64,000 nucleotides of DNA from Saposhnikovia divaricata (GCA_036435485.1 CM071600.1:63671546-63735545); one strand, 5' to 3'; numbered from the stretch's first letter, positions 36,237 to 47,962 are shown. The notes: generated by a model not told the origin, from the letters alone. Translations and numbers: made by a program.

Positions 36237-37169
36237 ATGGCCATGGTAGGGCTTGAGCTAAGGCTAGGATTAGGTCCATGAAATGGTAACAAAAACTGTG
36301 ACGACAGTGATGGTAATGTGGAGGAGATGATGCAAAATGAGGAGAAGAAGAAGAAGAAGAAGAAGAAGAAGAAGAAGAAGAAGAAGAAGAAGAAGAAGAA
36401 GAAGAAGAAGAAGGCGTTTACGGAGATTATTAATGTCGGAGATGGGATTAGCTCCTCTGATGATCATGAGGAGTACAATGAAAGTGGTAGCAGAATGAGT
36501 AATCAAGATAGTGTTGTTGGATGGCCACCGGTTGGTTCTTACCGCGAGAAAATGAACTTGGCGAAAATGTACGTTAAAGTTGGCATGGATGGTGCGCCAA
36601 TTCTTCGCAAGATTGATTTGAGTGTACACAAAGACTACTCCAATCTTATCATGGCTCTTGAGAAGTTTTTTGCATGTTTTGGCCTTGGTAACTATATACT
36701 TCAATTCCCATACACGTTCGTGTGTGTGCGTACATATTTATGATTTGTATATAAAGTTAAATCCAAACTGAATTAGTAGTACTTGTGCGTGCAGGTGAAG
36801 AGTTAAAGGATGCAGACGACAATGAATATGTTCCTATTTATGAGGACAAAGATGGAGATTGGATGCTTGTCGGAGATGTACCTTGGGAGTAAGGCTTTCG
36901 GGTTTTTTTTTTGTAGTTTATAATTTATTTACGAAAATATTATAAAAGATACCCTATTTAAATTTATATAGATTATTAAACAACACTGACTATTATATAG
37001 GACAGCCAAACAAAATTGACAGTATCTCTGTTAAAATATTGATTAATTAGTTTTATATATTTTTTGTAGGATGTTCATTAAATCATGCAAGAGATTAAGG
37101 ATTATGAAGAGGGCGGATATAAAGGACATTGGACTTGATGTGCAATGCATCACCAAGAGAGCAAACTAA
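36237..37169 (+). pseudogene. Aux/IAA auxin-response repressor with premature stop after domain I
   Basis: Aux/IAA proteins repress auxin-response factors in the nucleus and are degraded through TIR1/AFB when auxin is present. Exon 1 (36237-36687): the start ATG gives domain I (LELRLGLGP, the TOPLESS-binding motif). It is followed at once by TGA (36267-36269). The same frame then continues with a 23-lysine run, KAFTEI, the degron VVGWPPV and domain III (MYVKVGMDGAPILRKIDL). Exon 2 (36795-36888) has YVPIYEDKDGDWMLVGDVPW. Exon 3 (37070-37169) has MFIKSCKRLRIMK and the stop. Splice sites are GT-AG and in phase. Everything except the TGA looks functional. Alternatives: initiation at a downstream ATG (36327 or 36330), giving a protein without domain I, or a sequencing error. 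Confidence 0.85.
36345..36413 (+). repeat. (AAG)23 microsatellite in Aux/IAA exon 1
   Basis: Twenty-three consecutive AAG codons give a poly-lysine run between domain I and the degron, where related proteins carry a short KR nuclear-localisation motif. The antisense poly-leucine frame is meaningless. Confidence 0.95.
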
Positions 37170-37823
37170 AGTTGATGGATGACCTCATGACCTTCTTTCA
37201 AACACATATAAACCCCATATATAAATTGTACTCCACTAGACACTTGAATGATATTTGATATTTGCTATTATTATTATTATTATTGCCTTATGTTATTAGA
37301 TTTTATTTTGTTAAACTAAATGAATTAAGCATATATAGTAATCTTGTGATAATATAAGCTCTTATAATTGGGAATTTGGGATTAAGTAATGTACTTTTAC
37401 ATGCATTTCATATAAACCGGTGTTACGTTAATAAAAGATTTGGAGGAAAATTAAAGAAAAATGTTAAGCTTCCCAAAATTTTCACATGTAAAAGATAATT
37501 ATCCTAATAACAACATGAAATCCCAAATGCATAAATATGTGTTCAAAAATGAAAATTTGACATATGTCATGCCAACTCATTTGATAATAGTTTCGGAGAA
37601 ATTTTTGGAAATGTAATACTATACTTAAAATAAAATTATGTGAAATTGATATGTAGTGAAGAAAATGAAGGAGCTAGGAAATAGAACTTTTGGGTGGTTG
37701 AATTGTAGTATAAATTAATATGAATGGAGTGGATAAATGAACAAATTTTTTAAATATTTATTTATTTTATATTTCGAATACATTCCAGTATTCCACTACT
37801 CCCATTTCATTCCATTCAATCAA
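37170..37823. other. 3' region of Aux/IAA and intergenic DNA
   Basis: AT-rich, with a short ATT-type microsatellite near 37268-37285. No other feature is supported. Confidence 0.5.
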
Positions 37824-38086
37824 ACACAACATAAAAATTATCAGGTCAGAAGAAAACGACCTCTACCAAAGCGATTATATTACAAAACAAACGATTAGCT
37901 AAGTAGAAATATTATAAGATTCTCAAAAGAAAAAAATACTACTATAAAAAAAAAAACACAACATAAAAATTATCAGGTCAGAAGAAAATGACCTCTACCA
38001 AAGCGATTATATTACAAAACAAACGATTAGCTAAGTAGAAATATTATAAGATTCTCAAAAGAAAAAATACTACTATAAAAAAAAAA
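37824..38086. repeat. Tandem duplication, 2 x 132 bp, beside tRNA-Tyr
   Basis: Units start ACACAACATAAAAATTATC at 37824 and 37956 and are nearly identical (one AACGACC to AATGACC change seen). Each ends in an A-rich run. The second run (38069-38094, poly-T on the tRNA strand) would serve as RNA polymerase III terminator for the adjacent tRNA. Confidence 0.88.
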
Positions 38087-38100
38087 AAAAAAAAGGAAAT

Positions 38101-38188
38101 CCGACCTGCCGGATTCGAACCAGCGACCTAAAGATTTTCTGCAAACAACTACTACAGTCTTCCGCTCTACCAACTGAGCTAAGGTCGG
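38101..38188 (-). tRNA. tRNA-Tyr (GUA anticodon), intron-containing
   Basis: The minus strand starts CCGACCTTAGCTCAGTTGG and ends GGTTCGAATCCGGCAGGTCGG. The 7-bp acceptor stem CCGACCT/AGGTCGG is perfect. A box (TAGCTCAGTTGGTAGAGC) and B box (GGTTCGAATCC) are intact. The anticodon arm is GAAGA-CTGTAG, giving anticodon GTA, followed by an intron of about 14 bases before ATCTTT. Plant nuclear tRNA-Tyr genes carry an intron at this place. An oligo-T terminator follows within 10 bases. It appears functional. Confidence 0.95.
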
Positions 38189-38540
38189 TTGAGCAAAGTT
38201 TTTGTCTTTTTATCAATAAGTATGCAAACTAAGGGTGAATTAGTGGAACCACAATTCTCAGGAGATTCCTTTTGGTAAAAAAAAATAGGATTTCATGTGC
38301 CACTCAGGGTTCTACTGAAGTTAAAACATTTTTAATACAAATTTAAAAATATTTATGTAAAATCACTAAAAATTATTTATATTTACAAAATTGTTTTTGC
38401 GGGATTCTTACTTTATAAGTACAAATCACTTATAACCTTAGGAAACATTCCTTAGATTGTCCTCAGCCAAGTTTTTTCTATAAAATAAGTAGACCAAAGT
38501 CCACATGATCAATTGCATATTAAGATGATCTACTCTAGTA
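38189..38540. other. AT-rich non-coding DNA
   Basis: Upstream flank of tRNA-Tyr. No gene or repeat boundary recognised. Confidence 0.5.
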
Positions 38541-38807
38541 CTCCCTCCTTTACGATTTATCTATTTTATTTGATTTTTTGCAATTAAATTAACCAAAATT
38601 TAACTAAAATTTTAATATAATATATAAACGAAAATAACTATAAAATTATGTTATTAGAAAATATATGTAATCTATTTTAATATATATTTTTTCAGTTTTT
38701 GAAAATAATGAAAGAATTATTTTAATTTATAATAAAAGTTGGATCAATTTAATTGTAAAAGATCAAATAAGAAAAATAAATTGGAACCATAAATTGGGAT
38801 GGAGGGA
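38541..38807. mobile_element. Stowaway-like MITE (267 bp)
   Basis: TA duplications at 38539-38540 and 38808-38809. Left end CTCCCTCCTTTACGATTTAT; right end, inverted, TCCCTCCATCCCAATTTATG. This is the Stowaway terminal type. The interior is AT-rich and non-coding. Confidence 0.78.
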
Positions 38808-38809
38808 TA

Positions 38810-39784
38810 TAATCCAATGATATTTTACTTGGTACTTGCACAATCTTAATCATGTCCGTTTGTAAATGGAAATTATCGTTTTCCATCGAAATAAAATTTA
38901 TTCAATTGCCTATTTCACGACCGACTTACTCAATAAATCAAAATTATAGAAGACGTTAGTAATCAACATCAAGAATAAGATCGAGCAACAAAAAGTGACT
39001 GAACCAGGAATTCCATGATTAACAAGACATGAGTAGACGAGAAGGTACGAAATATATAGACAAATAGTTAGACATGTATAATTACATGTTTCGAATGGTC
39101 AATTTCAGTAGTGGATACTGATAGTAAAAGCTGTATAAATGCAGTGTTCAAACAATTTTGGAAAATAAGACGACTTAAACATTAATACAACCGAACAATT
39201 AAGTTCAAAGATTTAAACATGTGTGCATGTTGTACATAAGTACTCCAAATGAGTATCATGCTCGGTTAGGCAAATGGCAGTCGCACAAAAATATCGATCA
39301 CCACCAATGTATTGTCAATATCGTGCTTACCCAAATAACACGGTGCTTCTTTTTATTATTTTTGCTCCGATAGATAACCCATGATGTTCACAAGTTTATT
39401 GACAAAAGAAATATACTTCCACCAAAAATTTAAAAAGTATTTTGGGACGTTGATAAAAAATAAATGACTCGAAATGCTGATTAGTTGTTTTCCCATAAGG
39501 TGGTATAAAAGTTATAATATGATAGATAGCCAAATTTTATCTTAACTTTCAAAAAATTGATAAAATTTAAGATCCTGCAAATCGATGGCAAAGCTTCATT
39601 TTTATTATGCCAAAAAAAGATCCTCCGTTAACTATCACAAACGGGGAGCTAATAGAAAGAAAACATCCTCTCAAAATGAAAAAATAAAATAAAAGAAACA
39701 CTAATTGAGCATACAAACTGGAAGAAACATGATACACATTACATAAACTTAATAGAAGTGGTTTTAGTTTGTCTTCGTATTCTA
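38810..39784. other. AT-rich non-coding DNA
   Basis: No coding region or recognisable RNA gene. Confidence 0.5.
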
Positions 39785-40035
39785 AAAATCCCCGATTTAG
39801 CCGATTAATTCCCGATTAATTCTTTGTAAGGTAGCTAATTGATTTGATTTTTGAAATTCGATTAATCATGTGAATTTATTTAAAATGATATGTTTAATTA
39901 TAAATTAGATTAATATATTAAATATTATTATAATATCCGATTAATACTCCGATTAATCATTCCAATTAATCCCCGATTATCCGATTAATCTTAAATCGGC
40001 ACCTCAACAGATTTATACCGATTACCGATTTTTAC
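39785..40035. repeat. Cluster of CCGATTAAT-type words
   Basis: At least nine variants of CCGATTAAT or CCCGATTAAT within 250 bases, some separated by AT-rich DNA. It looks like a decayed subterminal array of a small DNA transposon. No termini were identified. Confidence 0.5.
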
Positions 40036-41316
40036 AACCACAGATCGCAAATTGATCTGATATTAGCTCCCAAAAAAATTGCTTTGACAGTACACCATAT
40101 ACCATTTCATTATTTTAGGTTTTTCTCTGTATAGAGATTAAGTTTTTAGGGTATTTGTTTGGAAGTGATCATGAGAAATGAAATAAATTAGGAAATGATC
40201 ATGAGAGAGGAGACAAAACACGATAAATACACTTGATATTCATATATCTATTTATATATATTAATGTCGAAATGTTATTAATGCCTTTTATTTGTTTTTG
40301 GATTTACAATCGAATCAACTGATCTTTTTCTTTTTTTCTTTTTTTGAAAATGGCCAAGTGGTCACGCTGAATTTCTCATTCATGAATTAAATTGAATCGA
40401 AATACAATAATCATACAAGGAGATTCATTCAAAAAAATTCATCATCTAACCAAAAAGCACGCATGTTGGTTTCGAACGTTTAGATAATAAAACCTTCAAG
40501 TCTGAAAGGAAGCACCCCACCCACAATAGAAATGTCTCGTTAAAAAATCCTCAAGAGGAAAATCCAGTGGGAAAAAACTCAAGGGGAAAAAGAGTGCGCT
40601 CAAAATATATAAATATATCATTTTACAAATCTTTTAAAAAATAATTAGAACTAATTGTTGCTTATGTGAGTCCCCATTGCCATTAGTTATTGCCGCATAC
40701 ATGCTTTATTTTCCTCTTCATCTTGACTGTTCCATTACTGCAGGTCATCACCTCTGCCTTTGTAGCATACTATTTAGAATAAGACTTTAATGTCTTATAA
40801 TAGAAAATCCATAAAATCCTGGAAAAAAAAAAAGAACAAACGAAACAAGGAGAACATAAGTCGATATATAAAAAGATTATATATGTTATAAAAATAATTA
40901 AGGAAAATATATTCAATAATAAATTATTATTGAAAACGTGTGTGTATATATTTCATAAAAAAGGAAATAAAATAAAGTCTAATCAATGAAATCTTTGGTT
41001 AGACACTAAAGTAAATCATATATAGAAAATATGACGTAAAGGAAATAGACAAGCCAACAAAATCATATATATAGAAAATATGACTCAAAGAAAATAGACA
41101 AGCCAAATGGCACTTAATTGTCTCTACAAGGCCAAAATATATGTCATCACTGACCATTCATAAATGGTACAAAATAGCCATCAATCAAGACATAATTAGC
41201 ATTGAACTTGTTAAAAGAAATCAATATTACAAGAAAATTCAAAATTAAAAACATTTAAGCTCCGTTTGGGCAGTTAAAGGAGACCATTTTTTGGTATAAT
41301 AACAAATTAAAATGAT
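40036..41316. other. AT-rich non-coding DNA
   Basis: No gene. 40530-40600 (AATGTCTCGTTAAAAAATCC, AATCCAGTGGGAAAAAACTC, AAAAAGAGTGCGCTC) resembles a dispersed plant repeat I have seen before but cannot name. 40991-41105 contains a short imperfect direct repeat (ATATATAGAAAATATGAC). Confidence 0.4.
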
Positions 41317-41511
41317 ACTAGCTTATAACCCGTGCAATGCACAAATTTTTTTTGATATATAACAAATTTTATTTTATGTTATAATTATATTTTTATATAA
41401 TATTTGTTTACAAAATTTTATTTTAATTTTAATATTAATAATTTAATATAAATAATGATATACATGATTTAAAACTTATATTATAAAATTTTAAAATAAA
41501 TATGTCGTTGA
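41317..41511 (-). mobile_element. Helitron 3' end, truncated by LTR insertion (tentative)
   Basis: Minus strand reads GTGCATTGCACGGGTTATAA, then GCTAGT: a hairpin about 10 bases before CTAGT, as at Helitron 3' ends. The base after CTAGT is A rather than T, so the match is imperfect. The rest is cut off by the LTR at 41512. Confidence 0.4.
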
Positions 41512-42770
41512 TGATAAGTGGATTTTATATCCACTGGGAATGCCTCCGTTTGGCTTAAATTGATTGTTTTGGACTCAAGTTGTTGTAGTTTTGATGTGTT
41601 TTGCTGAGTTGTGCAGATTTACGAGAATGTTGATTAAAGTTGATGCTTCTATCGTTCTTGGAGAATTAATTAATTAAAATTCGGATTTTTGAGAAGGCCT
41701 GCGCAGCTTATACTGTTTTGGCCATATCTGGAGTTCTAGAAGTCCGTTTTCAGCCCATTTACAGTCCACGCGAAGCTTGAGAGATTTTATACAATATGGG
41801 ATAGGTTTCACACGACCAGGCCGCGTGTGGTGGGCCCAGGAAGCACGACCAGCAGATAGATGGGAGCAGGCAAATTACTGTTTTGCCCTTTTCTAGTTCT
41901 AATTGTATTTTAGGCAATTTTTAATACCTGAATTGAATTCTAATTGTAATAGAAGGTAATATCTTGCTGGGCAAGATTTGTAGAGCCTATTTAAATACAT
42001 CTTACCATTGTAAATCATAATAATTCATAGCTTTTAATCGTATCAAGGTACTTTCGATCTTCAATTCTTTCTTCAATATTATGTTTTCATTCATTATCAT
42101 TATTATTATGTTTTCTTTATTAAATATGCGTAACTAATTCTCTAATCTGAGGATTGGGTAGTATTCCTTGGTTTTCATGCATGCTTGATTATGTGATTTT
42201 CTGCCTGGCTGATTTGTTAATGAGATCTTAACACAATTAGGGGAGTCATGAACCTTTGATTGTATTCTAGGGATTGTAATAAGCTTGGGAGAGAAGTTGC
42301 AATCTTAGTACATGATTTAACAGACATAATTTGAATATTAGATCGGGAGATTAATAGGAGAATTGTGAGACATATAATTCTTGGCATATAACAGTTTATA
42401 AATATACTTTGATTGTATCACGGGAGTGTAAATTACGGTGTAGCTGTAAGCACTATATTGTAGCCTGGGAGGGTGCAGTATAACTTTAGAAGAATTGTTT
42501 TCAGCAAGGTAGGAACACAGATATCACATTAATATTGAGCATGTATTGAGACCAAGTGAAGAACCCCAGTTCTTAGATTGTTTTCCAACGTATTTGAATC
42601 TCAGTTTAAAATCAATTCTTAGTGCTTATAATTAGTTCTTGGTTAATTTAGTTAAAACACAAACCCAAAAATTCTTCTCACACACTTCTAGACGTAAAGA
42701 GATAAGATACTTGAACTTGATATTACATTCAGTCCTTCCCTGCGAACGAACAACAAAAATACTACTAACA
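41512..42770 (+). repeat. Athila-like 5' LTR (1259 bp)
   Basis: Starts TGATAAGTGGATTTTATATC, the same opening as the minus-strand LTRs at 7254-8808, and ends ACTACTAACA three bases before the primer site. The 3' LTR is not in the window. The possible 5-bp target is GTTGA (41507-41511). Confidence 0.85.
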
Positions 42771-42773
42771 AAT

Positions 42774-42790
42774 TGGCGCCGCTGCCGGGG
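42774..42790 (+). other. Primer binding site of plus-strand Athila-like element
   Basis: TGGCGCCGCTGCCGGGG, the Athila-type site just inside the LTR. It fixes the orientation of the element. Confidence 0.88.
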
Positions 42791-42881
42791 AAGGCAGCAT
42801 AGTTGAGTTTAGGTTAATTGTTTCTTATTGTTTAGATTTTAATTGGTTCCACAAGTTGTTTTGTTGGTGATTTTCAGGTGT

Positions 42882-43516
42882 ATGCTACGTTCATCTTGCG
42901 CTAGAAAATTGGAATTTGACCCTGAAATCGAGCGTACTTTGAGAAAGCTAAGAAAAGATAAAGCTAAGATGGGAGATCCAGAACCTCGACCAGCTGTTAA
43001 TGTTGATCAGTCTTCTATTTGGGACCATGAGACACCGAATCCAGCCAATTGCATGTACAAAACTCCAGAGATTGGTGCAGCTCAGTTCCATATTAATCCG
43101 AGCTTAATTCAGATGATCAGCAATCAAGCTTTTGAAGGAGACATTGAATTAGAAGATCCACACAGACATCTAAAGCGTTTTGTGCAGATGTGTGGTTCAT
43201 TCAGAATCACTGGCGTTACAAGTGATCAGATTCGTCTCTATATGTTTCCCTACTCTATTAAGGGAAGAGCTTTGGAATGGTTTCAGCAACTTCCAAACAC
43301 TTCGGTTGCTACATGGGAGAGTCTTTCTACGGCATTCTTGTCCAAATACTATCCTTCTGACAAGACGCAACAGTTGAGGACTATGATTATGAGTTTCAAA
43401 GCACAACCGGGTGAAGGTCTATATCAGGCATGGGAGAGATTCAAGGCACTATTAAGGAAGTGTCCACATCATGGCTTAGAAGATTGGCAGGTCATTAGTA
43501 CTTTTTATGGGGCCAT
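42882..43516 (+). CDS. Athila-like gag-pol, 5' part (interrupted by insertion)
   Basis: Gag N-terminal 211 codons. The start chosen is the ATG at 42882 (MLRSSCARKLEFDPEIE), 92 bp after the primer site. The capsid-type gag core is clear (GRALEWFQQLP, TWESLSTAFLSKYYP, GEGLYQAWERFKALLRKCP). The frame breaks at 43516, inside GCCAT, where a 10-kb element is inserted. The last part of gag resumes at 53520. There is no stop or frameshift inside this part. Confidence 0.9.
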
Positions 43517-44054
43517 TATAACGACCTAGAAAATTTTGAATTTAGAATATTTATTTTAAATATAAAGTATGAATATTATTATGATGTGATTATTTTTGGA
43601 AGGTGATATGTATGTGATTTTGTGTTTAAGTGTCCACCTGATGATATGTGTGTGCTGTGGAAGTTAATATATTTTTATTATTATTTTATTTGTATTTTTG
43701 GGGATTTAAATATGTTTAAATCCTGTATTATTGGTCTTCTAAAGATTTTATAAAATTATTAGAGTTACTAAAAATCCCGAAATCTTTTGTGTTATTGTCT
43801 TTATAATATTATTCAATTTTTAAAATTTTCGGGAGAATTAATTTTGGTGTTTTAGTATTTAAAAATGATTTTAAGAGTTTTATTGTATTTATAGAATCAA
43901 AACTTTGAAAATTCATATTTAATTCATTTTTGATCCGAAAAATATTTTGAAAATATGTGGGTGCTCATAATTTAATGTTCTTTATTTTAAAAATGAAAAG
44001 TTTAATTTTCCGAATGTTTTATTTAAATTCGATTTCCGAGAGTTGTTAATTAGT

Positions 44055-44062
44055 TATAAAAG
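44055..44062 (+). promoter_or_regulatory. Putative LTR TATA box
   Basis: TATAAAAG, followed about 40 bases later by GGGCCAAGCCCA and then a CT-rich stretch resembling a plant transcript leader. It is duplicated at 49607-49614 in the 3' LTR. Inferred from composition only. Confidence 0.4.
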
Positions 44063-46313
44063 TATGTGTTAGTGTTGGATGGGCCAAGCCCATTAAGAGG
44101 TTATAACCCAGCAGCCCAGCATCAGAACAATCGAGAAAAAGACATCGGGGAGGCTACTTTGTTTTTCTTTTTTTCGATTTTGCTGAATCTCTCCCTCTTT
44201 TCAATTTCTCTCGCTATCTCTCTGTCCCCTCTTCTCCTCGACGAATTACAAGCTGGGCGTGTATATCCGTTGCAAAGGTCGTGTGGGTGTGCCTTCTTTG
44301 CAATTCCAGTGAACAACTGCCGCGAATCCTTTATTTATCTTGGTATGGGTTCGATTTTCTTAGCTCGATTCTGTTGTTGTGGGTTGAATGGATTGATATA
44401 TATGTTGTCGTGTATGTATAGGTGTGAGTATGTGCGCGTGTGTGTATATGATTAGTGTGTGTAACTGTGTGGTTTGTGTATTGAGTAATTAGATTAGTGT
44501 GTGTGTGTGTGTTTTCTATGTATTATATGTAAGTGTGGTGATAAACTCCGAATTTTTGCAGGAAATCAGTCCCCTCCCCTCGATTTCTATTTCCGTTGTA
44601 GTGTGTGTATGTGGTACCTGCGTGGATGAAATTGTGTGGGTCGTATGTGTGTGTGTCGAGTTTAATAAGTGTGGGTGTGTGCGTTTGTGTAACCAGGTGT
44701 GGGTATGTGCTTATTCCCCTGTTCTGAGTTCTGTTCAAGCTGGGTAATTATGTTGTATGGACCGTGACTATGTGTTATTTAGGCTTGATATTTGAATTTT
44801 CAGATTTTATTCATAATTGTTTAAGTTCTGTTTTTGGTTAAAAAGGAGTAACTAGTTTGGTTTGAATTTAAAGTATAAATGATGAACTGTTGGGTTGAAA
44901 TTTAGGAATTAATCATTAGTTGTAAGGGTTAAATTAGTAAAGCTATGTTAATTGGAATTATGTATATCGTTAAGTGTTAATTTATGTGTCTTTATAATTG
45001 TTAGTTAGCAATTGTCAAGGTCTGAGCTGTACGTGCAGTTATATGGAGTTTAATTGATTTTGAATATATATTTAGTAATGAATTTGATAAGAGTTTGAGT
45101 TATATGAATTGTTAAGTGTTGATTCCAGATTAATGATTATCTATTAGTAATTATTAGAATAATGACCTGCATATGTGTTGTCTAACGTTAATTGATTTTC
45201 GGATAATTAGAGTTATATTACTTGCTTGTATCTGATAAGCGATATGTGTTATAAGGTATAAGTGCAAGTTGACTTTATATGCTAAGTGTTTAAATGATAT
45301 ATTTAATTTACATGTTTTACGTGTTACGTGCTTAAGTGATGTATTGTTGTATAAAACTGTATATTTGTATAAATGTTCAGTAGTGGTTTCTGAAAAGTAC
45401 CACTGGCCCTAGAGGCTGTGTGGTGGTTTTAATTTAGTTTTCAAATGTAATTTATAGTAAAGTTAAGTTATCAATTTACTTTTCTTATGTGTTTAGTTGC
45501 CGCATGTTCGGGCGGGTACTTTTCATTATTTGTTTATTTTATGTTGCTGTCACAGAAACAGCTTGTTATTTCCTTGGATTGGTTGAATTTAAAAGCAGGG
45601 ATGAATTGTATTTGAGGGGCTGTGCCCATAGTCCGATAAACGAATACTTCATGCCGAAATTTTCTAAAAATCCCCTGCGTTTTAAAGTTATTTAAATTAT
45701 TTGATTTAAAGATTTAAAGGCATATATGTGTATAAGTGTTTAAGTACATATGTGATGATTAATGAGGTGTGGATATATATATTTATGTATGTATTGCTTT
45801 GTGAGTTATAAGTAATTAGCTATCGATTGGATTGTTTATGTACTAAATAGTACTTTACTATTATTTCAAGTATGATTAGGGATTCGATATAGAGCCAGTG
45901 CACATGTTGACGGTTTATTGAAGAAGATGCATGCGTGATCGAATAAAGACCGAGATTAAGTATCGAATCGACGCGTGGAAACGAGGCAAGTGTACTAACC
46001 CTCGCTTATCGTTCAAGCGAGATACATATGTTTTTATTCAATATAATTATTTCCTTCAAATCCGTATTGCTAGTATTCTCTCCTTCAAATTATTGATAAG
46101 GATATATTTTATTCATATATCATGTGAAAAGTAGAAATACAGTTTTATTGCCAGTATTATTCTTTCTTAAGTATTGTCGCTCATTAAAATGGCTTAAGTA
46201 ATTAAAGATGTTTTTAAAATTTCCTTATACTGGGCTGGTCTTTTGCCAGTGAGTATAAAGGACTGAAAAGTGAAATGTTTTAAAGTATTAATAAGATGGT
46301 TTATAAGTTGGAT

Positions 46314-46439
46314 AAGCGTAAGAGGCTAGGGTGGTCCTAGTCCAGCACTTTTGTTAAGCGTAAGAGGCTAGGGTGGTCCTAGTCCAGCACCTTTGTTTAG
46401 CGTAAGAGGCTAGGGTGGTCCTAGTCCAGCATTAAAGGC
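46314..46439 (+). repeat. 3 x 42-bp tandem repeat in LARD LTR
   Basis: Units begin AAGCGTAAGAGG (the third TAGCGTAAGAGG) and contain CTAGGGTGGTCCTAG, an inverted repeat with CTAGG/CCTAG arms. Period 42. The same triplet is at 51866-51991 in the other LTR. Confidence 0.9.
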
Positions 46440-47962
46440 CAATGTGTTGCCTAATTGAGAACCTAATTTCAAAGAAAGGAAGACTTTACGTGGCTGATCA
46501 CCCGTATTGTCCGTAATCAGAAGAATAATAAAATCAATTTAAATGTTTAAAAAAAGTTTTACGGAAAGTATGTTTTATTTGTGGAATAGTTTTAATGAGA
46601 GGAATGTTTTGATAAGATATACCTGTTTTACTGTAAATGATTATCAGTTTAGAAATTGTGTATTTCAGATTAAATTGTTGTCTATAGGATAAAAGTTGAA
46701 ACCTCAGTAAAATAATGAGATTAAGGATAGATAGAAGTTTTTCAGTTATTCCCTTCGCAAGTAACATTGTACGTGAAAGTGGAGTAAGAATGATTGGAAA
46801 AATTCTTGATATTCTTTCTCTCAAAGTTTTATCTGGGGCAGAGATGGTTAGTAGTAAATAGAAGAGTGTTATGTTAGAATATTAAAGGGGGGTGTTTATA
46901 CTATGTAAAGGGTATGAGTAACGACGATAGATAATGTTATTTTATAGAGTAGTTGTATATTCTTGTTGACTGTTATAAAATAATTCACGGTTATTACGGT
47001 CACTGTGGCATGTGTTGCGCAGTGATAGTGAGAACCGAGAATGATTTGAGATCTTCTTAGTAATTCAAACTCATGATTGTCAGGCCGGTTAGGCAGCTAG
47101 GTATGCAAATGCTTAGCGACATGAATGAGATTTGAGTAACTGAGAATTTCTTGGAGATTTCGTTAAAGTGTTAGATAAAGTATTTTTGCAAGTATTAAAA
47201 GTATTGAATCTAGTATTACGACCCTTCTCAGTTATTAATCTTGATTTCGAGTTATAAATGTTTTAAATGATATTAATCTTCTGTTATAGTTAAGAATCCA
47301 GATTTCAAGTATAGTATTGATTATAATTTAGTGAGCATTCCTTCGCTCATATTTATTGCTACTATTTCTTGAATTGCGATTATTGCAGTCTTATTTCATC
47401 CAGTACAGTTCTATATATATATAACTTGCTGAGCATTCTTTGGCTCACACTTGTTGTTTTTTTTAAAATCTAACTTTTCAGTAAACTAGTTGGCGAGGCT
47501 TAGCATGTGCAGTTCAGAAAGTGGAAAGAAGAAGCAGGATGCTGTTGTGAAGCTGACGTGGATCAGGGTATTTAGATTTAAAGTTGAATTATTGTATGTA
47601 AATTATAGTTTTAGTAGTTATAGTATATATTTGAGTAGTTGGCCTGGTATACTTCTATTCGAAGTTATACCAGTGATTTAAGTTTGTATAGGTTTTGTAA
47701 ATAGAGTTGTATTTAAGTTGGTTTTGGATTTTCTTGTTTCTAGAACTGTAACCTAAGATCCTGAGTTAGGAGTTGGGGTCAAAGAGCTATTGATTGAGTT
47801 TTTATTTTTATTTCAGTTTTATTTTGATTTTCAGATTTTTAGTTTAGTATCCAGCAGGTTTATGTTGTATTTACGAATACATCATGGCCAATTTTTGTTA
47901 GAATTATTGAGTTTGTTAGCGTGACGCCCAAATCTACTGACCCCGGATTTGGGGGCGTTACA

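Larger units (their letters stand above)
43517..47962 (+). repeat. LARD 5' LTR (4446 bp)
   Basis: Non-coding despite short chance frames. Contains a TATAAAAG box at 44055, a pyrimidine-rich leader-like stretch (44155-44245), TG-rich microsatellite DNA (44400-44715) and a 3 x 42-bp tandem repeat (46314-46439). Confidence 0.92.

Noticed and set aside
36270..36704. Minus-strand 144-codon frame with a long leucine run
   Set aside because: Antisense of the AAG microsatellite and Aux/IAA exon 1.
44066..44747. Open frames of 129 and 82 codons in the large LTR, repeated at 49618-50299
   Set aside because: They lie in a non-coding LTR, are low-complexity (TG- and CT-rich) and have no recognisable domain. 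Their duplication only reflects the LTR pair.
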